From Phascolomyces articulosus (Eukaryota > Mucoromycota > Mucoromycetes > Mucorales > Lichtheimiaceae): a stretch of 64,000 nucleotides of DNA. The translations under genes were made by a program, and so were the position numbers. The notes beneath the pieces were generated by a model that was not told the DNA's origin, did not search any database, and worked only from the letters and a program-made list of their open reading frames with translations. Shown here piece by piece: positions 57,744 to 64,000 of this stretch. Where the stretch lies: positions 806,001 to 870,000 of the forward strand of contig JAIXMP010000012.1 of NCBI GenBank assembly GCA_025677815.1, read 5' to 3'. Within the stretch, counting starts at the first letter, position 1. Every line of letters starts with the position of its first letter.

Positions 57744-59524
57744 TCAAGAAGCTTTGGAGGATGGTTCTGCCTGTTGTTGTGGTAGTGGTTGTTGCTGCTG
57801 CTGTTGTCGATAAGGTAGTTCATACCATTCTTCAGCATGTTTTCTTCTTGCAAGATAACTATGAATTATAATTTGTTTATTAGAAATTGAGCCTCTCTTT
57901 TTCAAGGTCACACACACACACACAGACATTGTTTACCTTTTAGGTTGAGGTCGACAAAGAACATGAAACATATTTACAAATGGATTTCCCATATCAAATA
58001 ACTGATGTTCAAAAGGTCGCATTGCCACTGCGGATCGTAACTAATAAATAGTAATAATAACAGACACATACAAAAGAAAAATGAATAAATGAGAACATGA
58101 AACGAATAACTTTAAAAAAAAATTCCCTTTCTCTCTTCCATAGATTAATTAAAACAAAAAACAAAAAAAAAAGGTAATTTTTACCTGTTCATGTGTGGTT
58201 ACACCACGAATAACAAGGAAACAATGGTAACTTGTTAAGCCACCCACTGGAATTACCAATATAAAACATAAGATGGCTAATAATAAACTGACGGGTGCTT
58301 TTGAAAGTGCTATACCAAAGGATCGATTATTATCATAATAAAGTCGAATTAAATGCACCAAAGAAAAGGCAACCACGTAAAGACATAAAGTGACAGAAGT
58401 CACAATAAAAATGAAAAAGGGTCGATAATTGCGTTTACCCACACAATTATTTAACCAAATACAATGATGGTCTTCATTTTCTAAGTTATTTTGAAAAGGT
58501 GAATTCCCATGTAATTATATATATCTATATATGTAATATGCTTATATAAAGAATAAATAAAAATTATTTTCATACTATATTTACCTACGCAATTATTACA
58601 TTGTCGACAATGACTTGCTCTGGGAGGGCGATATAAACGACAGGTATCACAATATTTCAGACGAATCATTTCTCCTTTAATTAAAACATCTTTGGGTGGT
58701 GGGATGGATTCATAAGGAACCCCCATATCATCTGAAGTTGTATCATTATTGGGAGACAGTGGAGGGATATCGAGATTACGTGGAAGAATCTATTATAGAG
58801 AAGGCATATTGACATGCATCATTAATAATAAATTCTTCCATGATTGGCAGCAACAGTAATCTATTATAGTCTATTTTTACCCCTGGATCTGTCCACGAGG
58901 TCTTTAACATGGATGCCAAAGCGAGAACAAAAAGATATGCAAATAAGATAGGAATGGCTGGATGAATATGTAACCATAACCAAGGACATCTATTGTATTT
59001 TCATAATTCATGGTAAATTAAGAATAGTTTGATGGGTGTAATAAGGTTCTTCTTAAAACTAATATAACTAACCAACAAAATGGCTTCCCCATGATATAAT
59101 AATAAACTTACACAAAAACAATAAATAAAACAGAAGGTGCAATAAGAACGACAAGTGACAGAAAAAAAGCCCAGTAGGCTCGACTGGTTAAAAACCGACC
59201 TTGACAAAAAAAAACATTGTTACCAGGAAATAATTGGTAATTCCGTTTGGTGGTGACTCTTATAGCTCTTGGTGGAGGTGACGATGGTAATGGTAAATGT
59301 TCTTGTTGTCCATTATTATGATTAAGATTATAATTTTCAAAACTTTCCTCGTTGATCATGTGTTGTTGGTGCATGGAAGCAACAAAATAGGATCGAGGGT
59401 CAGGTGATGGTATGGATTCACAATGACTGTTACGTCGACGTTGTTGTTGTAGTTGTAGTTGTAGTTGTTGTCGTGATGAAGGCGAAGGTAAGAGTAAAGA
59501 AGACGGAGAATTTGCTGACTGCAT
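57744..59524 (-). CDS. ERF2: DHHC-type protein palmitoyltransferase, Erf2-like
   Basis: Exons 59524-59112, 58989-58881, 58789-58585, 58480-58185, 58040-57937 and 57858-57744 join in phase, giving 413 aa. The N-terminus is Gln/Ser/Pro-rich. TM1 (~115-138) and TM2 (~147-168) are followed by TDPGILPRN. The cysteine-rich domain has [20 protein letters not shown], and the catalytic DHHC lies at 246-249 followed by [15 protein letters not shown]3 (~262-285), TM4 (~305-330), and a TTHEQ motif (TTxE of the family) precede a polyQ tail. The enzyme transfers palmitate to cysteines, in yeast Ras proteins together with Erf4. The LNNC spacing favours the Erf2/ZDHHC9-14-18 group. Membrane location is ER or Golgi by family. 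Confidence 0.93.
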
Positions 59525-62500
59525 ATGAAAAGAAGGTTTTTTTTTTTAGGTATTTCTATTTTGTTTGTCTCTATTGTTTTCTATGAATGTCGTACAAAAA
59601 AAGGCACTGTGAAATTTGGAGTATGCTTTTTATTATTATTATTATTTGTTTAAACAATAAAATGTAAAAAAAAAAAGTAAAGAGCAATGTTTCGTTTTTA
59701 AACGTAAAAACATAAAAGAAAAAATCCGCGTTCAGGGGTTCATGCTACTACTACACGACGTACGCCTATTCTGTTGAGTGTTATCGATCTCAGCCAAAAG
59801 AAGGGTCTATTTATCTTGTTGTAGCTAGCTGAACTTTAGAATAGGGCTATTCAATGCATGGAATGTTGTTAGTACTTTCTAGACTAGTTTATACAACAAA
59901 TCATTATACACAAAATATCAAATATGCTCATAGATATGAAAATGAATGACTATTGATTACTGCTTCGATTTGACGTAATCCACACGCGTTTTTTGTACAA
60001 TGTTATTATTGTTGGTGTAATATGTAAGTGCTATTTACTTATAATTGACAACCTACATGTATTACGGAAAGAGGATGTATCTTCATGATCAACGATGTCA
60101 TCACTCCACTCAACGGTGCAAGCTATCTTTGGACATCAGAAATAAGTAAAAATTCAAAATCATAATTAGTAATTGATGAGGTAAGAGCGTGTGGACCAAA
60201 TAGAAAAAAGATGGACAAGAAAGCAAATGACTCTGCCCCTTACTTTTTATTATATTAATAGCGACATTTTTGCTGAGGACAAGTTAAAGATGAAAGCTTA
60301 ATAAGTTGTATTCTTATGAAATCATGAAAAACATCATCAATATATGATATTCATTTATTTTGTTTAAATAAGCTAGAAATAACTCATTATGATAAGACTT
60401 TATTGATACAAATAATTTTACATTATCTTTGCCATTACAAGTAGTATTGAAACTACCATTTAGATTGTCCTTACATTAATAGTTTGTTGTCAACTTCTCA
60501 TTGATTGATTTTATTCTTTCTATTTTTGAGGTTGGTAAAGAGACGAATCATTAGTGCGAATATTAGTTCTAAGTTCATCCTTAACCAAACACATCCGACA
60601 TAAATCCATCAAAAAAAGCAAAACTTGATATTGCTTTGAGACGTTCTAACATTTATTAAGAGATGAAGTTCATTCAATCATCTCATTATTATCCTGTCAT
60701 TATAAGATTGGAGAAACAAGACTAAACGCGCTCAATTTGTGTGATGAAAAAAAAAAGAAAAGAAAAATATCATGATTTTCGACAAAAAACCCAAGGTATT
60801 TAACTTTTATTTCTGGAGTGATCGAATGCACGTAGAACAAGGGGTCAGCATCAATTTAACCCTTTAAAAAGTGTATACGATATTGGAAAAATACCCATAT
60901 GAGAATAAAAATCTTCTTGTTTATGAAATTAAACCATTTATTTATTTGTTCATCACAAGTAACATTTAATATTCTAAATCTGGAAGAATATATTCGTCTT
61001 TGGGTATAACGGAGGTTTGGTTGCACACCTTTATTTCTTGCAATAAATGAAACTTTAACAACATTTTTCATACTGTATTATGGATGACGAACCTAATCTG
61101 AAGACGCACTGTTGTTGCTAGTAGTCCTTGCTCTTTTTTTTGTGTGATAATTTATTTCTATACGGACCTTTCCTTCCCATATAGTTTTGGAAAAGTACAA
61201 TATTCTTTTGTCGTCAATGATGGTAGTAGCGTCACCCCATGAAAATTATAAACATATGATAATATTTATTCCATATAAATGCTATAAATTGCTCTTAAAC
61301 CATCTTGTGAAATGAATAAACAATTTCGCTTATTAGATAACTCAGTTTATCAAAAATTGGTCCATCTTCAAAAAAATCATGGTTCTATGGGCATTCCAAC
61401 GCTACTTATATTCAGAAATTCATTGCTACTGATGACGACAGTTTTCTTTATTATTACTACAGAAAAAAAAATATAGCGAGTTCTTTTACTGTTATTAATA
61501 TAATCAAGAAGGACGTCAATGGATAAACGAACATAATAATAAAATTATAGAGCATTTAGGGCCATGATAATTGTCTGATATATAGAATATATAGAATGAG
61601 AGTGATTGATTCTTAATTACATGATAAAAATCTTTCATGACCTAAAGACAACAAGTTTTTTTTTATGTAAATTTATATTCAATATAAAAATTGGCACTAG
61701 ACTATAAATATATAAAATGTACAAAATAATAAGATAAAAAGGAAAGAATGACACTATTCCTTTTGGATCTATGGTTTATTTTTTTCTTAATTGGTTGAAC
61801 TAGTTTAGTCGTTTCCACGCTGCCAAAGACGAATAAAATAGATATATATGTATAAGGTGATTGCCAAGAAGAAACAACTATGATGTTACTATGGTAGGAT
61901 GAAAAGTACACCGTTCATAAAAGTTACCAGATTAGTATTGGAATCAGACTAACTACAGATTCCTATTACATCTTAATATAGTTAAACCCCTTGATACAAA
62001 AAAAAAGAGTTTTGTTATCTACTACAACTACTTGAATATCGTGTTTGATAAGAAAGTGAATACTTATTTATTATAATAGTTGTAGAGTAGCCATTACCAT
62101 CATCTAGGAGTAATTATTCAGTAATGCATAACATCTTTTTGTTACATATACTAGATATATCCATGATCTATTGAGAATCAATTCATATTATTACTAAACC
62201 TTCTCATTCATAAAGGGTCGTTTGTAGTAGTACCAAAGGGAATCCGTAACTCAAAATTGATGATGACGATGAAGCCCTACCTCCCCCCAAAAAAAAATGA
62301 AAAATAAAAAAGGTTTTTTTTTATTTCCAAAAGATATATACTCGTGTTACTTGCCAATTAAAGATAAGTTTCTTTTTTTTATATATGATTTTTGATGTTA
62401 TATATTATGTACAAAATCAGTAGTTGTTGTTGAAAAGACGAGATAGAAAGAAGAAGAGATAAAAAAAAAAGATAAAAAAAGAATGAAAAAAAAATACAAT

Positions 62501-63102
62501 GGTGAGTTGTATTTTTTTTTCATGTGTGTGTGTATGTGATGTGTAAATTGTAAAGTGAGGGGGATTTGGTCTAAATAATATAATAAGTGATTCTTTTTTT
62601 TTTTGTATATGGTTGGGTTATTTTTTTTTCTTTTTTGTTTTCCCTAAAGCCAAAAAAAAAAAAGAAGTAGAAATAATAATAAAACCCACCAGGGGTTACC
62701 CTGTTTTTTTTTGTATATGCAAAGAAGAGAGTTATAGAAAAAAAAGTAGGAGGGGGAGAGCAAAGACGGGAGGAGATAAAAAAGAATTACAATACAATAG
62801 TACATGGTATAATATAAAACAAAATGGATGAAAAATAGTAATAGTAGTTGTAGTTAATAAAGTTGATTGTTGTGTTTCAAGGAACGAAAGATTTGTTTCT
62901 TTTTTTTTTCTTTTTTTCATTGTATGTTGTACGTGATGGTGAATGTATAAAAAGAGATTTCTTTGTTGTTGTTGATGATGATGATTGGAATGATGATAAT
63001 AAAAGTGAGGCTGTGTGTGTATATAATGTGTACATATTCGAATGTTGGGAAAAAAAGAGAGATGATGAATTGATAAACTGCGCATCTTCATCATCATCAT
63101 CA
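59525..63102. other. Intergenic region with one exon-like segment
   Basis: 3.6 kb of AT-rich DNA. On the minus strand 60645-60520, after an AATGTTAG acceptor, a 41-codon segment reads NVSKQYQVLLFLMDLCRMCL then VKDELRTNIRTND and stops. A further piece near 61025-60970 reads VIPKDEYILPDLEY before a stop. They could be the end of a decayed gene; no joining was possible. The right end (62400-63100) is low-complexity 3' flank of the O-fucosyltransferase-like gene. Confidence 0.4.
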
Positions 63103-64000
63103 TCATGATTGTATTCTTTGTTCCATTTTTGCATTGGCCCAATACACATCATGTAATCGATAAATATAACCTGAAAAAGTAGATCCTTTACTACCAATAA
63201 AGAACCAACCACGACTAGCAATTGTAGCATCGACTAAAGGTAATAAGAATTTCCGCATACTTGATCCTGTACTTGAATCCACCACACTATCCAATTCATT
63301 CCAAAATGGACTGGAAGGTACTAATAAATCGTCCATGGTAAATGTACACGGATATCGACTCCAAATAGGATCAAATGCAGGATTGGAACGAGGTGATCGA
63401 GCATCCGTAGCCATATAAATCAAAGTTGCTCTTTTTTCTTTGGCAAGATCCAAACATTGTTGTAAATCCAATTTATGTTGTTGTAAGAATTGTCTTTCAA
63501 TCGCTTCTTCTTGTTCTCTTGATCCTGGAGCAAGGTTCATCATCATTTCAGATTGGGATGATATAGAACGTGATTCCAATTCCTTGTTGATTTGTAATAC
63601 AATATTATAGATATTTTCAGGTAATGCCTTGACAAACCATCCATCACTTGATCTATATTTGGGGTTTCATATATATTAATATATATATATATATATATTA
63701 GAGTCAAAGATATTGGGCGAGAGAGGGAGGGGGGAGATGATAGAAAAAAAAAAAAAGAAGAACAGGAGGAAAAAAGTATGATAATAAATTAAAAAACCTT
63801 ACCTGACATGTAAGCCAATGAAATTACCAGCACCACCTAATACATTGACAATTTGATCTGCTACATTCAATACCACAGGATGTCGATAAATAATACTTCG
63901 TTGAAGTGTATGTAAAAAGGTATAATGTTCAGGTCGTCGTATAGGTAATTTGCCAGTACCAAAAAGACTTGAGAAATGAATTAATTTTTCTTTTCGTTTT
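63103..64000 (-). CDS. O-fucosyltransferase-like protein, C-terminal part (5' end outside the window)
   Basis: Two exons are visible: 64000-63803 (open to the edge) and 63652-63103 (stop TGA 63103), joined at GTC AG|A. The first holds FGTGKLPIRRPEHYTFLHTL and NFIGL; HVRSSDGWF spans the junction, resembling the G-x-H-x-R motif of GDP-fucose O-fucosyltransferases. The last exon carries ATLIYMATDARSP, WSRYPCTFTMDDL, then VDATIASRGWFFIGSKGSTFS and YIYRLH, parallel to the D-x-x-x-x-x-x-x-x-F-x-G-x-x-x-S-x-F-S block of the family C-terminus. Such enzymes act in the secretory pathway on glycoproteins. The assignment is moderate because the N-terminus is unseen. Confidence 0.68.

Noticed and set aside
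57981..58002. Possible polymorphic C-terminus of the DHHC protein by intron retention
   Set aside because: The six-exon model is phase-consistent and covers all conserved motifs; no evidence for retention.
59765..59805. Minus-strand CTTTTGGCTGAGATC, resembling the U2 snRNA 5' end or a TPP riboswitch core
   Set aside because: The U2 branch-point pairing sequence and the other TPP riboswitch elements are absent; only a short match.
1..64000. CRISPR arrays, rRNA, retrotransposon LTRs
   Set aside because: Looked for on both strands; no regularly spaced repeats, rRNA signatures, long direct terminal repeats or reverse-transcriptase motifs were seen.

Overview
The window is nuclear DNA of an AT-rich, intron-containing filamentous fungus. 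Its genes have several short introns each, mostly with GTAAGT/GTATGT-type donors, and are separated by 1-5 kb of A/T-tract-rich DNA. Gene content and the look of several proteins (Cyp33-type RRM, CTLH/CRA protein, divergent HET-domain relatives, an EIK-type fragment family) suggest an early-diverging fungus, most likely Mucoromycota/Mucorales. That placement is inference; no rRNA or marker gene was compared. There are no bacterial, viral-capsid or CRISPR features.

Layout. 1-12 kb: a Nudix/DUF4743 hydrolase running off the left edge (-), the spliceosomal DEAD-box helicase DDX42 (-), ribosomal protein eL38 (+), and a LisH-CTLH-CRA protein of the GID/CTLH ubiquitin-ligase family (-). 13.5-16.4 kb: a degraded HET-domain gene and a tiny spliced proline-rich ORF upstream of it (-). 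18.1-25.7 kb: a Mutator-like element with long terminal inverted repeats (a 285-bp core is identical in both arms) and a five-exon gene predicted to fuse a MULE transposase to an OTU-type cysteine protease. 27-39 kb: a graveyard with a 562-bp pogo/Tigger-like element with perfect 21-bp ends and a TA duplication, fragments of unknown genes, a one-frame ORF with two stops, a second HET pseudogene and a second tiny proline-rich ORF. 39.8-64 kb: ordinary genes again. These are an RRM protein (+), a FAM210/Mrx15-like mitochondrial protein (-), a C2H2 zinc-finger regulator (-), a microsomal glutathione S-transferase 3 type MAPEG protein (+), an F-box/LRR protein (+), an Erf2-type DHHC palmitoyltransferase (-) and a probable O-fucosyltransferase-like protein running off the right edge (-).

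There are no operons. Housekeeping genes (splicing, ribosome, ubiquitin, lipid/thiol metabolism) flank an accessory block of roughly 13-39 kb that has collected transposons and decayed genes. The most distinctive item is the MULE transposase-OTU fusion inside its inverted repeats. Exon boundaries were derived by hand from splice consensus plus reading-phase consistency. No database search was possible, so family names rest on motifs recognised by eye.
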